Of a stretch of 64,000 nucleotides of DNA, positions 1 through 11,000 are shown piece after piece. The stretch comes from Porphyrobacter sp. IPPAS B-1204 (GTDB lineage: Bacteria > Pseudomonadota > Alphaproteobacteria > Sphingomonadales > Sphingomonadaceae). The translations under genes and the position numbers were made by a program. The stretch lies in contig RHGM01000003.1 of NCBI GenBank assembly GCA_003724185.1, positions 62,001 to 126,000 of the forward strand, read 5' to 3'. Position 1 is the stretch's first letter. Each line of letters starts with the position of its first letter. The notes below the pieces were generated by a model that did not search any database, was not told the DNA's origin, and was given only the letters and a program-made list of their open reading frames with translations.

Positions 1-3000
1 GAGCAGCCTTGGGGCATATCCGGCACCGCCCGACGCCTCATCGAACAGATAGATGGAGGGCACCCGGCGCCCCAACTGACCGTCCCTAGCAGCAACTGAG
101 ATTCCAAGTTCGCGCGGCTCAATACCTAGCCAACGCGCGAGGCTTTCGCGCAGCGCGGCCCCCGCTGCCCAGGCAGCACCATCGCTTTCAAGTCCTGGCA
201 ACTGGATCTCGACTACATCGGTCAGCAGTTGATGCCCTAGGGCCAAGGGGCGCGTAATCGCGTAGCCTTGGTCGTTACCCGGACAGCGATCGATGGCCTT
301 CCGGTCGCGCGGCGTCAGCGGCCAGTGATCCTTGAGCGCATCGGTGCCCGCTTCCCCCGCTCGTCCACACTCCAAGCAGATCTCGTAGCCCTTATCGTTT
401 GGCCCGCGCGAATGGTGGTAGATGTATCCATCGTGCGATGCGCGAATGCGTCCCGTTTCCGGCTGCAACAACGGCTGCCAAAAGACGTCCCCGACGCTGA
501 CTTTTGGTGACTTGGGTTCGATGTAAACAGCTTGATCGGTGTCAGCATGGGGCTGTGCGTTCCAGTCGACCCTAAAGCCAGCCGGCTCAAGGAACTGCTC
601 GGTCTTGACGTTCGGATCCCCGCAATGGCCGCAGCGTTCGGGCATCTTGTGATCGGAGCTGGCGCCGCCACATTGATCGCACCACCAGGCCCAACGCAAG
701 TTCTGAGGCTCGCGCTGGCCGCTATCGATCGGGCTCAACCAATTGAGGGATACGCCAGCCGACTTCCAAACAAGTCCATCGACCACAACCTCAGCGCCCG
801 GTGCATATTCTCGGATGGCAATGTCGGCGTTGCGGGTCGGGCATTCGTATCGCCGATTCCTCGTGCCTTCCTCGTCTGAGCGGTGGCGCTCTTGCGCCTT
901 TTGGGTCTCTGCGCACAGCGTATCGAAAGGCACAACGGCTGTGGGGAATCCACTTCCCGGGATCAACGAGCGATTTGCCAGCTCCTTCAGCAGGTATTCC
1001 TTGCACAGGCGCCGCGCTTGGAATTCGATCGCTTTCTTTGCAGGGCCATCGAGCGCATCGACATCGTCCTTCAATCGCTGCCAAGTCTGCCGAAAGCTTG
1101 CCGCGTCTTCCGCGAAGCTGACCGCTGTGTGCTCCCGGACCTCGCTGTCGAATGCGAGGCCCGTACCTTGCAATAGACGTTGAAGACCAGCTTCCGTCTT
1201 CTGTGCAGTGCTCGGCAGGCGAACCCATTCACAAAAAGCGTCCACAGGAGCCAGGCCCTCGAACGGTTGAAGATCGGCCCTGCATCCAAAGAAGTCGCCC
1301 GTCTTGGTGCGGGCGAACTCACCATCCACCTCTCGAAACCACTCCGCGAGCAAATAGGCATTCGCGTGACGCTGAGCGATTCGGTCCGAATCCATAGACA
1401 CCCGCGGTGAAGCAAGCTTGCGGGCTAGGTAGCTGGCCGGATCGGCGAAGGTTTCCAGATCGAGCGGGGTGTTGCGCGCAATTGTCAGGCTTGTCGAAAA
1501 GCCTTGGCCTCGTCTGCCCGCTCGACCGGCACGCTGATTGTAGTTAGCAATCGAGGGAGGAACATTGGTCATCATGACCGCCTCGATTGAGCCAATGTCG
1601 ACGCCCATCTCCATCGTCGTCGAACAAGCGAGGAGGTTGATATCGCCTTGCTTGAACTGTTCTTCGAAATCCCGCAGCCGGTGTGGAGGTTGCTGCGCGC
1701 TATGTTCTTCGGCGCGAAGATAAGGGGTCGCGAGCGCGGCCTGGTCGTGCCAGTTCATCCAGATGCCGCGCTCGCGCAGCTGCGATACCTCATCGCTTGT
1801 ATCAAGCCACGTTGCTATTCTTTGGCGCTCTTCCCCCGAGAATGGCCTCGTCGCGGGAAGGCGCGGGAACTCCACTTCGCTGACAGGCAGGCTTGCGAAA
1901 ACCTTCCCTGCGCTGACCAGATTAGCCGACCTACCAAAAACCAGTCGCGGCAAAACACGGCGGGTAAGCGGGCACAGCCAGGCCTTGGTCACCGCCTCGA
2001 CTTCGGCAGTCTTTTCGAGACGCAGGCTGTACGTTCCGCCAACTCCCGACAATAGCGGCTCAAGCTGACCCCATGCCACTCGCATGAGCTGGTTGATCTC
2101 GTGACAATCCCGTTGCGAGGAGAGATCCAGATTTAGGGCAGCGGCGAGCAGGAGAATGGAATCGGGCTGCCGCCCCTTCAAATTGACCGTTGGCCAAGAG
2201 ATGTCGCGCTTTACACCCGGTGGTTGATCGGGGCCGATCACATTGCGTGGGCGAGCGCGCCCTGGCATCCAGCGAGCATCGCCGTCGTCAACCTCAAGGG
2301 CGAACTGGCCGCGCAGGTAATCAACCATGTAATAGAGAAAATCGCGCCAATCCTGAATCGTGTAGCCCTTCTGGGCCACGACTTCGGGCAGCTTTTCCTG
2401 ACCAATTCTCTCGATGCTTGGGAAGCGGAGCCGCGCAAGTCCGAGCGTCTCCATTGCGTTAGCATTTCGCGGTCGGCGAGCGAGTTCGCGCAAAAGCATA
2501 AAGCGGGCGAGCGCCTCACGATTGTCATGAAAGCGCTCACTGCGATCCAGATCCCAGACTTTGGCCATCATCCCAATGGCGGGCTCCGCGGCGAGTGCTG
2601 AAACGAGGTCCTTCCACGGTACTCCTGCGGAGCCTCCACCACAGAGCTCAACGTCGATCTTTGCGATGTCGTCCTTGAAGGCTGGCATATCGGCCACAAG
2701 ACTCGCTAAAGCTGCCCTTTTACCGAGCAGCTCCTCTCTTCGTTCTGGGGTTATGTCATTGCCGTGGGCCGCCTTCTGGACCGCATGGTAGATGAAGCCG
2801 CGAACAAATCCGCGCTCGCCGTTGGTTTCGATGTTGGCGGCGAACCGGGCGGTGCCTTGTCGGCTGTCAGAGAAGCTGATCAGCTGACGGCCTTCAAAAG
2901 GCAGCGCATGTTCTGCCTCCTGCGGTGAGACGCCCTCCAACAGAATTGGCGCTGCATTCTGGGTCAGGAACGGGGTGCCAAAGCGGAAAGGCAGCATTGC

Positions 3001-4689
3001 AGGCCGCCCGTGGCGCTTGTTGCTGAGACAGGCAGGACAGCGCCCTTCGTTCAACTGCGTAATAGAAAACCGGCTCTCGCTGTCGTTCAATTCCCCGGTG
3101 GTGACTTCAAATCCGACAGGTGTCCCCTGTGCCTGCGCGTTGATAGTGATCAGACGCGAATGAGCGATGCCATCTGCTGGCCGCTCTTCTTCGTCGTCGT
3201 CCTCATGATCGCGATCGCGGTAACTGTTTTCGCGAAATTCGTCGGTGTCCTTGTCGCTCTGTCGCGGCACAATCCGGTCCCCGAGGTCGTCGGCAGGGAG
3301 AAAGGGCTCGCCACAATCGGGACAGCTCTGGATCTCGAACACAAGTGATTGGCAGTGAGGGCAATTGTCCCTCTGATCGAAAAGGATGGGACCGAATGGC
3401 CAGTCCTTTGGACGTGTGCCCCCCGTGCAGTCCTGGTTGATGCAAGTCCAAAGACCAGGAATGGCGCGCGTGAAGCTGTGCGCGCGCATTGGCAAAATTG
3501 GCCTCATTTCTTGGGCATTGTGCGCAGACAGGTCGAGAAGGATCTTTTCGGCGGACGCTGTCATGGAAGACAGCATGTTAATCGTCTGCGGCTTTTGCTC
3601 GAGCATCTCAGCCACCGCGCTGGCTGCCGGATCGTCCGACGCAGTCAGTACCTTCGAAAGATCGACCGGTTGCTGCTTACCGATCACCACATGTGTGCGA
3701 TCGAGGGGAACGCCGGCGATATCGGATAAGAAGCGCTGCAGCGAATCGACCGCCTCCGCGTCATCGGCCGACCCAATCGTTGCTGACGTCGCCACAAAGC
3801 GCACTTGATCGGGCGTCACATCAAACGCGTTCATGACGCGGCGCAGCAACAGTGAGAGCTCCGCAGCCGCAGAACCGATGTAGCTATGCGCTTCGTCGAT
3901 CACGATCCAGCGCAGCTTGCCGCGAGAGGCTTCGAGTATTGGACGATCCTCCCGCCGGATCGTCATGTATTCAAGCATCGTCTGGTTCGTGACGAGGATT
4001 GGTGGCGGGTTCGCGCGAAGGGTTTCGCGGTAGAGAACCTGATGCGGGATTTCGTGCTCGGCCTTGTCGCGGCTTGATTTCCGCGCCGTCCCCATCAGGC
4101 CATTGTAGAGAGCGAAGCGTACATCGCCCTTAAGCGGTTTCGTCCAGGCCGTGAGGCGCTTTTCCTGGCTCGCGATGAGCGCGTTGAGCGGATACAGCAG
4201 GAGCGCCCTCACACCGATCAGCTGGCTCTCTGCTTCAGATGCGCGGATCAAATCATCGAGCAGCGGAACGAGGAAGCACTCCGTCTTGCCAGAACCTGTT
4301 CCGCTGGAAACCAAAACGGATTGAGGGTCCAGACTGCCGAGCAGCTCCCAGGTTCTCAGCTGGTGGGCGTAGGCAGGGTAATCGAACCGCAACGCACTCT
4401 CGGGCGTTTGCGTGATTGCCTCAATCGTTCGGGGATGGAGCAGCTGGGTTAGTTCGGCAGGGCGTTTGCCTGATGAAACATAGCCGGGTGCCGCCTGAAA
4501 AAGCTGTTCTGACAGCAGGGCTCCGTTGGAAAGATCAGTGCCCGCGAGATTGTGCCGAAGGAAGGCATTAAGGCCCTCATGCCTAATGCCAGCCCGAGAC
4601 ACGACCGCCTCTGCTAGACCAGCCTGCAATCGCCGATGGACATCCATCGGCGACAGACGAGTAGGCTGGGAGACATGATCAGCGGTCAT
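1..4689 (-). CDS. DEAD/DEAH helicase with DUF1998-type C-terminus, DruE-like (Druantia signature gene); truncated by left window edge
   Basis: Own translation of the minus strand from ATG at 4689 (MTADHVSQPTRLSPMDVHRRLQ...), open to position 1. Motifs: VSSGTGSGKTECFLVPLL (~4285-4320), IVIDEAHSYIGSAAAELS (~3860-3906), FVATSAT, zinc-ribbon cysteines (WTCINQDC, CPHC, CPDCGEPF, CPAC), ISFSDSRQGTARFAAN (~2830-2880), NYNQRAGRAGRRGQG (~1505-1550), IREYAPGAEVVVDG (~760-830), LFDEASGGAGY (~10-50). No in-frame stop seen in the parts translated. ATG overlaps the stop of the upstream gene. Confidence 0.85.
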   Translation of the reverse strand, partial: MTADHVSQPTRLSPMDVHRRLQAGLAEAVVSRAGIRHEGLNAFLRHNLAGTDLSNGALLSEQLFQAAPGYVSSGKRPAELTQLLHPRTIEAITQTPESALRFDYPAYAHQLRTWELLGSLDPQSVLVSSGTGSGKTECFLVPLLDDLIRASEAESQLIGVRALLLYPLNALIASQEKRLTAWTKPLKGDVRFALYNGLMGTARKSSRDKAEHEIPHQVLYRETLRANPPPILVTNQTMLEYMTIRREDRPILEASRGKLRWIVIDEAHSYIGSAAAELSLLLRRVMNAFDVTPDQVRFVATSATIGSADDAEAVDSLQRFLSDIAGVPLDRTHVVIGKQQPVDLSKVLTASDDPAASAVAEMLEQKPQTINMLSSMTASAEKILLDLSAHNAQEMRPILPMRAHSFTRAIPGLWTCINQDCTGGTRPKDWPFGPILFDQRDNCPHCQSLVFEIQSCPDCGEPFLPADDLGDRIVPRQSDKDTDEFRENSYRDRDHEDDDEEERPADGIAHSRLITINAQAQGTPVGFEVTTGELNDSESRFSITQLNEGRCPACLSNKRHGRPAMLPFRFGTPFLTQNAAPILLEGVSPQEAEHALPFEGRQLISFSDSRQGTARFAANIETNGERGFVRGFIYHAVQKAAHGNDITPERREELLGKRAALASLVADMPAFKDDIAKIDVELCGGGSAGVPWKDLVSALAAEPAIGMMAKVWDLDRSERFHDNREALARFMLLRELARRPRNANAMETLGLARLRFPSIERIGQEKLPEVVAQKGYTIQDWRDFLYYMVDYLRGQFALEVDDGDARWMPGRARPRNVIGPDQPPGVKRDISWPTVNLKGRQPDSILLLAAALNLDLSSQRDCHEINQLMRVAWGQLEPLLSGVGGTYSLRLEKTAEVEAVTKAWLCPLTRRVLPRLVFGRSANLVSAGKVFASLPVSEVEFPRLPATRPFSGEERQRIATWLDTSDEVSQLRERGIWMNWHDQAALATPYLRAEEHSAQQPPHRLRDFEEQFKQGDINLLACSTTMEMGVDIGSIEAVMMTNVPPSIANYNQRAGRAGRRGQGFSTSLTIARNTPLDLETFADPASYLARKLASPRVSMDSDRIAQRHANAYLLAEWFREVDGEFARTKTGDFFGCRADLQPFEGLAPVDAFCEWVRLPSTAQKTEAGLQRLLQGTGLAFDSEVREHTAVSFAEDAASFRQTWQRLKDDVDALDGPAKKAIEFQARRLCKEYLLKELANRSLIPGSGFPTAVVPFDTLCAETQKAQERHRSDEEGTRNRRYECPTRNADIAIREYAPGAEVVVDGLVWKSAGVSLNWLSPIDSGQREPQNLRWAWWCDQCGGASSDHKMPERCGHCGDPNVKTEQFLEPAGFRVDWNAQPHADTDQAVYIEPKSPKVSVGDVFWQPLLQPETGRIRASHDGYIYHHSRGPNDKGYEICLECGRAGEAGTDALKDHWPLTPRDRKAIDRCPGNDQGYAITRPLALGHQLLTDVVEIQLPGLESDGAAWAAGAALRESLARWLGIEPRELGISVAARDGQLGRRVPSIYLFDEASGGAGYAPRLL

Positions 4690-7600
4690 TCTTGAGCTCC
4701 GTGAGTGCGTAGCCATAGGCTTTTGCAAAGTATGCGGGATGACGTCGTTCGACGTCTTTCACCGTGAGAGTTTGAACCTTGTCGAGCGAGATGCGACCCA
4801 TTGCCGCCAGGGCTGCGGCAAATGGCGCGTCAAGAACCCGCATCAGGGATTCGAGGAAATTCTCCTGCGGAAGCAGGTCGCGAAAGACGGGGCGGAAAGG
4901 GTTGAAGCCAGCCGTGTCTGTGCTGATGCCCTCGCTGGTGTTTCCGGTGAAGTGACCGCGCACCTCCTCCCAGCTCGCCGGCGAAAACGTGCGACAAATG
5001 AGCGGTGCCAACTGCGGTGCACGCGCGGCAATTTCATTCTGTCGTTCTGTGATCTGCGTTATCGCCCATTGAGGGTCATCCAGCCGGCTCACAAGAAATT
5101 GCCCCTGAGCCTGGAACGCAGCATCCCATGCTTCGTGGGGCAGAAGGACCCAGCTTGAGCAAAGACCGTCGAACACTTCAAGAATGGTCGACAGGTGCTG
5201 CTCCTCACATCGATACAGTAGCAATGGGGCTAGTGCCCCGGCTTCCTCCAACTTACCGAATATTTCGAAAGTTTGAGGAGGTAGACCATTGAGCGACAAG
5301 GCTAGTTTCAAGACCGCCTGTATCGTTTGCTTGGCCTCAGTTGTGGTGGGATCGTGGGCAATTTCGCTGGCGAGTGCATTCAGATCCTCTCGAGCCAGAT
5401 CGAGCGGTTGAGCCATAGCACGTCCGAGCCGATGCTGCGGAATTGCATCGTCCGGGTCACCTGCGATAAACTTGGGTCGGGTAAGAACGCGAGAACCCTC
5501 ACGAAGGTAGACCAGCCAATCGCCCTTTAGGCGCGGCAAATGAATTACTTGCCCGCCAAGTCCGCTCAGCAGACCATCATACGGACCGAATTCGAGTTCT
5601 TTCTCCGGCGCCCCAAGGGCGCGCCCGCAGACTTTAGCATCTTGCCCGACTATCGCTGTTCTTGGCCGTAAACCGCCATTTGGCTCCCACTCGAGGGCAT
5701 TCCCAAACTCGGTCACATACCAGTAGTCGTTGCTCCCGTGGAAATTGAGTCGGACCTGAGCGTCTATGCCAAGCGGGCGCATAAGGGCTGCGATATCAGT
5801 TCTCAGCGCCGACAGCCCTAGTTCACCGTCGATCCGCCAACTTGCCTCTAACGCCGCACCGCTATGCTGGCGGACGTCTGCTAAGAGCGTCGACGTCGTA
5901 GGCACGCGCGCGACCGTGTCACGTAGATCTGCAAGTCCAAGGACCGCATCGCGAGGGAGAAGATCTCCGGCCCATGTTGTGATCCACTCCTTTGATCTAA
6001 CCGGGACTGTTAATTCGAAGGCGGGATCGAGCCCGAAAGCCAATCGCAAAATCAGCAAAGCTCGGCGCGGTGGGTCAGTTTTGATCCGCCAGCAGTGCCT
6101 CGAGCTAGGGATTTCTCCGGCGAGCGACGCCTCGCCGTCCCAACCATTCAGTTCAATCTCGGCAAAGTTCCCGTTGTTCTTCTGAGCTAGCTCAAAGCCA
6201 ACTGGCAGCACTAAGGCTGTCAGCCGATCGCGCACATGGCCTGTTGAGCTGTCGAGCCACGCAAATTCACACAAGCCTGGTCCAGCCGTGTCCAGATCGT
6301 CTAACCAGTCACGGCCACCTGCAATCCGCCAACGCACTTCGCCGCGAGCAGCGACGCGGCTTGAAACGCCCTCTGACACCATCGCATAAAGCGGGTGCCT
6401 GTACAGCGGCTCGCCATTTGGCGTTTGCAGACCGGAAACAGCATTGGCGATGACCGAGAGCCGATCCTTGCGATCGGCACTCTGGCCGGTGCGGATCAGG
6501 AAGCGGTCCCCATTTCTTTTTTGAGCGATTATGGCGCCTGCGCACTGATAGACGCAGCGCCCTTGTGCGAAGGTGAAGTCTTCGATCTCGATCTCTGTCG
6601 CCTCGTCCTTTCCTCGCAAAGACCAATCCTGAGGAGCATCTATGAAAACACGTTCCGCCCTGTAGCCGCCGGAGCCTTGACCAATAAGAGCAAAGCTCGC
6701 GTTTTGCCCTTCGGCACCACGTCGTTCGAACACACGAAGCCCATCGCCCACCGACTTACCGCCCGGCAGCACAAAGCTGCGAGTGAGTCGATCGCCGCGC
6801 GAATGAAATTCAGCTGTCACCGGAAGTTCGAAAGGGAACGCGATTGCACCTTCGCTCCGCATTGGCCTGACAATCCAATGGTTGCGGTCCTCGTGCTCGA
6901 GGTAGGCAAGCCTGCCGGATACTCTGTCAGCCAAGCCATCAGCCGGTTGGAGAAAAATGCGGCTGTAAGCGTCTGGTGATAGGATCTCATCTTTATCGTC
7001 CCATCGCCCATCCAAATGAAAGTCTAGGCATTCACGCCATCCATCTTCGTGTCGCGTCATCAAGCGCGTAATGCGAATGCTGCCGCTGCCAGAGAGCTTT
7101 TTCGCTTCCAGCAGCGTATCGATGAGTGCCGCCGCTGCTCCATCGAGTGTCATTGGCAGCACATCGCGCCAGTCCTCGTCGGCCTGGTCCAGACGCGCCG
7201 AGTAGGGGCGGTCGTCTGCAGGCACTTCCTTGTCAGCGAAGGCCCGCAACTCTACGATCTTGAGCGCCAGCTCGCCGCAGATCGCGTACATCTCTTGGCT
7301 GCGCCAGATTGGCGGGAGCAGGTATTCGTTTCGTTCGCATGTGACGACCGCACTACCGATGTCTTGCTCGTCAGAGCCCAGAAGCTCGCCGACAACCCGC
7401 TCGAGAAACTTCCTGGGCCAGCCAGCTCCACTTGCAATAGCGGCAGCAGGGAAACCGCCTTGACGAGCGAGATTAGCAAGGCGCTGATTGCTCTCGTCTG
7501 AAGCCCTGATTAGTGGAGCGATTTCCCAAAGAGCAAAGCCGCGGTCAGCAATGCGTGTCCATTCCGACCAGCTGAGATCCACTTTCAAGGCTGCGCCAAT

Positions 7601-7999
7601 GTCGTCCCACTTAGGCTTCCCGCCCTGATAAGAACGGCGAAACCAGTCCGCAGCCCAGAGAACAAATGCAGGAGCAAGCGCCGGATGTTGCACTTCGGAT
7701 TGCAAGCTCGACGACAACTTCTTCTCAATGCGCTCGAATGTTCCGGGCGCTAGCTTATATCGGTAGAGGGGCACGCTGCTCGGCCTCGGCAGGCCCAGAG
7801 CTTCGCTAGTTTTGCCAAGTGGGTGAGGACCCGCTTCGGCAGCTTTTGCGAGCTGGATCGCTCTGATCATCAGAATTTGCGGGCCACCCGCTTGGTGAAT
7901 CTCGGCGGCAATCTTGCGTAACTGAACGGAGTTTTTGCGCGCGGCTTCGATCTCGGCTTTGTAATCGCGTTCCTGGATCAACGAATTGCCCCCGCACAT
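4679..7999 (-). CDS. 1106-aa protein of unknown fold, candidate DruH-like (STY4851/ECs_5259-like) partner of the DUF1998 helicase
   Basis: Provided ORF; its 3' end overlaps the helicase start by 11 bp. Segment FVLWAADWFRRSYQGGKPKWDDIGAAL recalls the DruH/STY4851 family, and position next to a DruE-like gene supports this. True start may be the TTG (L)IQERDYK just downstream. Family call is from memory. Confidence 0.6.
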   Translation of the reverse strand: MCGGNSLIQERDYKAEIEAARKNSVQLRKIAAEIHQAGGPQILMIRAIQLAKAAEAGPHPLGKTSEALGLPRPSSVPLYRYKLAPGTFERIEKKLSSSLQSEVQHPALAPAFVLWAADWFRRSYQGGKPKWDDIGAALKVDLSWSEWTRIADRGFALWEIAPLIRASDESNQRLANLARQGGFPAAAIASGAGWPRKFLERVVGELLGSDEQDIGSAVVTCERNEYLLPPIWRSQEMYAICGELALKIVELRAFADKEVPADDRPYSARLDQADEDWRDVLPMTLDGAAAALIDTLLEAKKLSGSGSIRITRLMTRHEDGWRECLDFHLDGRWDDKDEILSPDAYSRIFLQPADGLADRVSGRLAYLEHEDRNHWIVRPMRSEGAIAFPFELPVTAEFHSRGDRLTRSFVLPGGKSVGDGLRVFERRGAEGQNASFALIGQGSGGYRAERVFIDAPQDWSLRGKDEATEIEIEDFTFAQGRCVYQCAGAIIAQKRNGDRFLIRTGQSADRKDRLSVIANAVSGLQTPNGEPLYRHPLYAMVSEGVSSRVAARGEVRWRIAGGRDWLDDLDTAGPGLCEFAWLDSSTGHVRDRLTALVLPVGFELAQKNNGNFAEIELNGWDGEASLAGEIPSSRHCWRIKTDPPRRALLILRLAFGLDPAFELTVPVRSKEWITTWAGDLLPRDAVLGLADLRDTVARVPTTSTLLADVRQHSGAALEASWRIDGELGLSALRTDIAALMRPLGIDAQVRLNFHGSNDYWYVTEFGNALEWEPNGGLRPRTAIVGQDAKVCGRALGAPEKELEFGPYDGLLSGLGGQVIHLPRLKGDWLVYLREGSRVLTRPKFIAGDPDDAIPQHRLGRAMAQPLDLAREDLNALASEIAHDPTTTEAKQTIQAVLKLALSLNGLPPQTFEIFGKLEEAGALAPLLLYRCEEQHLSTILEVFDGLCSSWVLLPHEAWDAAFQAQGQFLVSRLDDPQWAITQITERQNEIAARAPQLAPLICRTFSPASWEEVRGHFTGNTSEGISTDTAGFNPFRPVFRDLLPQENFLESLMRVLDAPFAAALAAMGRISLDKVQTLTVKDVERRHPAYFAKAYGYALTELKNDR

Positions 8000-8080
8000 T
8001 CAGCGCTAACTGATGTCATTTACTCACTGTTTGCCGACTGATGACGCTTAAAGCTTTAGATTCAATGATAGAAGCCAGGT

Positions 8081-11000
8081 TCACGAGTTTACAGCGTAGG
8101 AGCGCGGCTGAGCATCATCGTAGAAAGCGTTGACCACGCACGACCACCTGGCGTTCATGATGCCATCGATCCCTCGCCCCAAATCCCAGATCACGCAGCC
8201 TCCGCTGGAGAGATGTGCCTTGACGTAGCGGTCGTGCAGATCACCTGCCGAACGGCGTGACTTTTGCACCAGGCGCAACGACACGGAAGCCATCACCCGT
8301 TCCCAGCGTTGCTCAAGGTCCTTTCGCTGATCGTTCGTGCCTTCGGGTTCTCGGGTTTGAACCGAATCCGCATCAAATGTCACGATATGGACAGATGTGA
8401 TTTCTGAGGCGAGCTGACTAAAGCGGCCTACGAAATTGATAAGGCGCCCGCGCGCTTGGCCATCGGCGCAGCAATACGGATCCTGGATTTCCAGCAGCGT
8501 GATATGCGCGTCACGGGCATATTGCTCAAAGATGGTCCAGTCTCGCTGACCATACTGCTCGAAGACCACTCGCTGGACGTAGGAGGCTCGCGCTTCTGCG
8601 GCTTCGATAGGAGATCGCACCGAGAGGATCGGGCGACCAACCGCCGGTCGGTCCATCCTTGCTGGCGAGAACCCCTCAGCCTCTTCGTCGGGTGGTGCGT
8701 CTTGACTAGCAACCGACGCTGGAGTTGCTGCCTCTGTGGGCGCGATCGGCAGAGCCTCGGCTGCCGATAAGTTGAGCCTTTCGGGCTTGATCTGCGCCTC
8801 GGAGGGAGCGGGGCTCTCACTGGAGTAAACGATCCCCTCCCCTGAGGGTGGGGAAGCCTTCTCGGCAGCAGTTGCAGAATGCGACTGATATTCAGCTCGC
8901 CTCCCGTCAAGCACGTCGGCAAGCAAGTCCTCGACATCTCGCTCGCTCTCGGGCGGCATGAGCAGGCCGCGGCTCAATGACCGCTTACGTTCCATCAGGG
9001 CATCGAGGCGCTGGTCGAAGCTCGACGGACCGATCGCCTCATCCGGATGAATGGCCATCGGGATGTGTATCGTGACCGGACGAGTCTGACCGATCCTGTA
9101 GGCGCGGTCAGTTGCTTGATCTTCCACCGCCGGATTCCACCAGCGTGAGAGGTGGATTACGTTATTGGCGGCGGTGATTGTGAGGCCAACACCGCCTGCT
9201 TTGGGGGACAGGATGAGAACATCGAAGGGAGACGGTGAGGTCTGAAATGCGTTCACCATCTCTTGCCGCTTGTGCCCGGCTACCTTGCCGCTGATGCACA
9301 TCGGCCTGTGGGGCAAGTCAAAGTGCTCCTGGATGGCCATGGCCAAGAAGGCCTGCATTTCCAGATCTTCGCAAAACAGCAGGACTTTTTCGCCGCGCTC
9401 TTTGATTTCAGCCAGAATCTCGAAGGTCTTGGTCAGGCGCGCGGACTGGGCGACATAGGCACTAATGTCGGTGACGCCCCGAGGCGCCAACGGATGGAGT
9501 GATGTCCCGCGCAACATGTGCAGTACTTTGAGCATCGCGCCTGGCTCGCCGCTTTCACGCAGCGCGCGAGCTCTTGCGAGCACGAGGTCATAGGCCTGAG
9601 CTTGGGCAGGCGGCATTTCGACCGCGTATCTGCGCGCGGTCTTTTCCGGCAGGCCGGTGAGGATTTCGTCCTTCATGCGCCTGAGCATGAAGGGAGGGAG
9701 CTCGTCGCCGCGCTCGACTAACCGCCGCTGAAGGTCTTCAAGGCGTCCCAGATCGTTGGCGGGATAGCTGCTTTCGAACTCCCGGCTTGAGCCGAGGAAG
9801 CCCGGATATACGGTGTCTGCGATCGACCAGAGATCCTGAAGCCGGTTCTCGACAGGTGTCCCGGTCATTGCAATTTGCAGGCGGCCATTAAGCGCTTTGG
9901 CTGCCCGAGTCATCTGACTGGCCGGGTTCTTGAGCTTCTGAATTTCGTCGTACACGATCGCGTCAAACGGAATGCGTGCGAAGCTCATGTGATAGTCGCG
10001 CATCGTCTCGTAGGTCGTGAGAACGATTCCTGCGTCTTCCCACGCGCTGGAATCCAGGCGGGATGTGCCGCCGCGGATATCGCTTCCAGCCTCCAGTCGA
10101 TAGCTGCGTAAATTTGTGCCGAACGCTTCGATCACGGGCCCGATGAGGCCGGCTTCCACGTGTTGTGCCAGTTCAGCCTGCCAGTTCCTCAGCAGTCCTG
10201 TCGGCGCAACGATTAGGACGGGTTTGGGGTGCGCCGAGTTGGATCGCAACCACAGCAGGAACATGAGTGCCTGGAATGTCTTGCCCAGTCCCATATCATC
10301 GGCGAGCAAGACGCCCGGCAACCGGCGTTCCCATGCTTCGGTCAACCAGGCAAACGCTTCGCACTGATGAGGCTTGGGCTCGGACTTCAGTCCTTTTGGA
10401 ATGGTTGGAACCCGAAATGGCTCTTGAGCGATTTGCGGCCGAGGCAATCTCGCATAATCGAGCTGCTCGAAGTTCTCCCCGACCTGGAGAAAGTAGGTTT
10501 CGACCGGTTCACGATCAGTTTCAGATTGGGATCGGCCACTTGTTTCTGCGGCAATCTCCCGCTCCAGATCGGCAATTCCGCGCGTTGCCTGGAGTGTTGC
10601 TGTGGTAGCGGGAATGCTCTCGTCGCGCCATGCGACGGTTTCATTCCCCGATTCGATGGCGGTTTCGATGTCGCCAACCAGTATTTCGGCGTCACCGGGA
10701 GCCAGTGCGATGTGCCGGGCATTGGGTGGATCACCGATCCGCAGGCCAAAGCTCTCAGGCAGCCAGCTGTTGGGCTTCGGCTTAATCCAGGGCAGGACTG
10801 GCTTTTGCCAGACCTCGATCCCGCTGACCCGCTCCGAGAACTGCTGCGTTTCTATGAACAGGCGGTCGGCCGCTTCGTCATCGCCGGTAGCATCGAGCTT
10901 CAGTTCTTCGCGCAAGACCCGCTGAGGTGAGCGCAGGAACTCCCGCTTTTCCTGCGAGCTTCCGGCCTGTTTTTTACGGACGACATCGAGCGCCTTACCC

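Noticed and set aside
268-4077. Numerous 60-140-aa ORFs listed across the first 4 kb
   Set aside because: The real gene is one minus-strand frame open to the window edge, so it was not listed; the small ORFs are spurious.
1-4689. DISARM (DrmAB) or MrfA/YprA assignment for the DUF1998 helicase
   Set aside because: No DrmC/methylase partners, protein is over 1560 aa and is coupled to a large unknown protein, which fits DruE/DruH better; final call needs HMMs.
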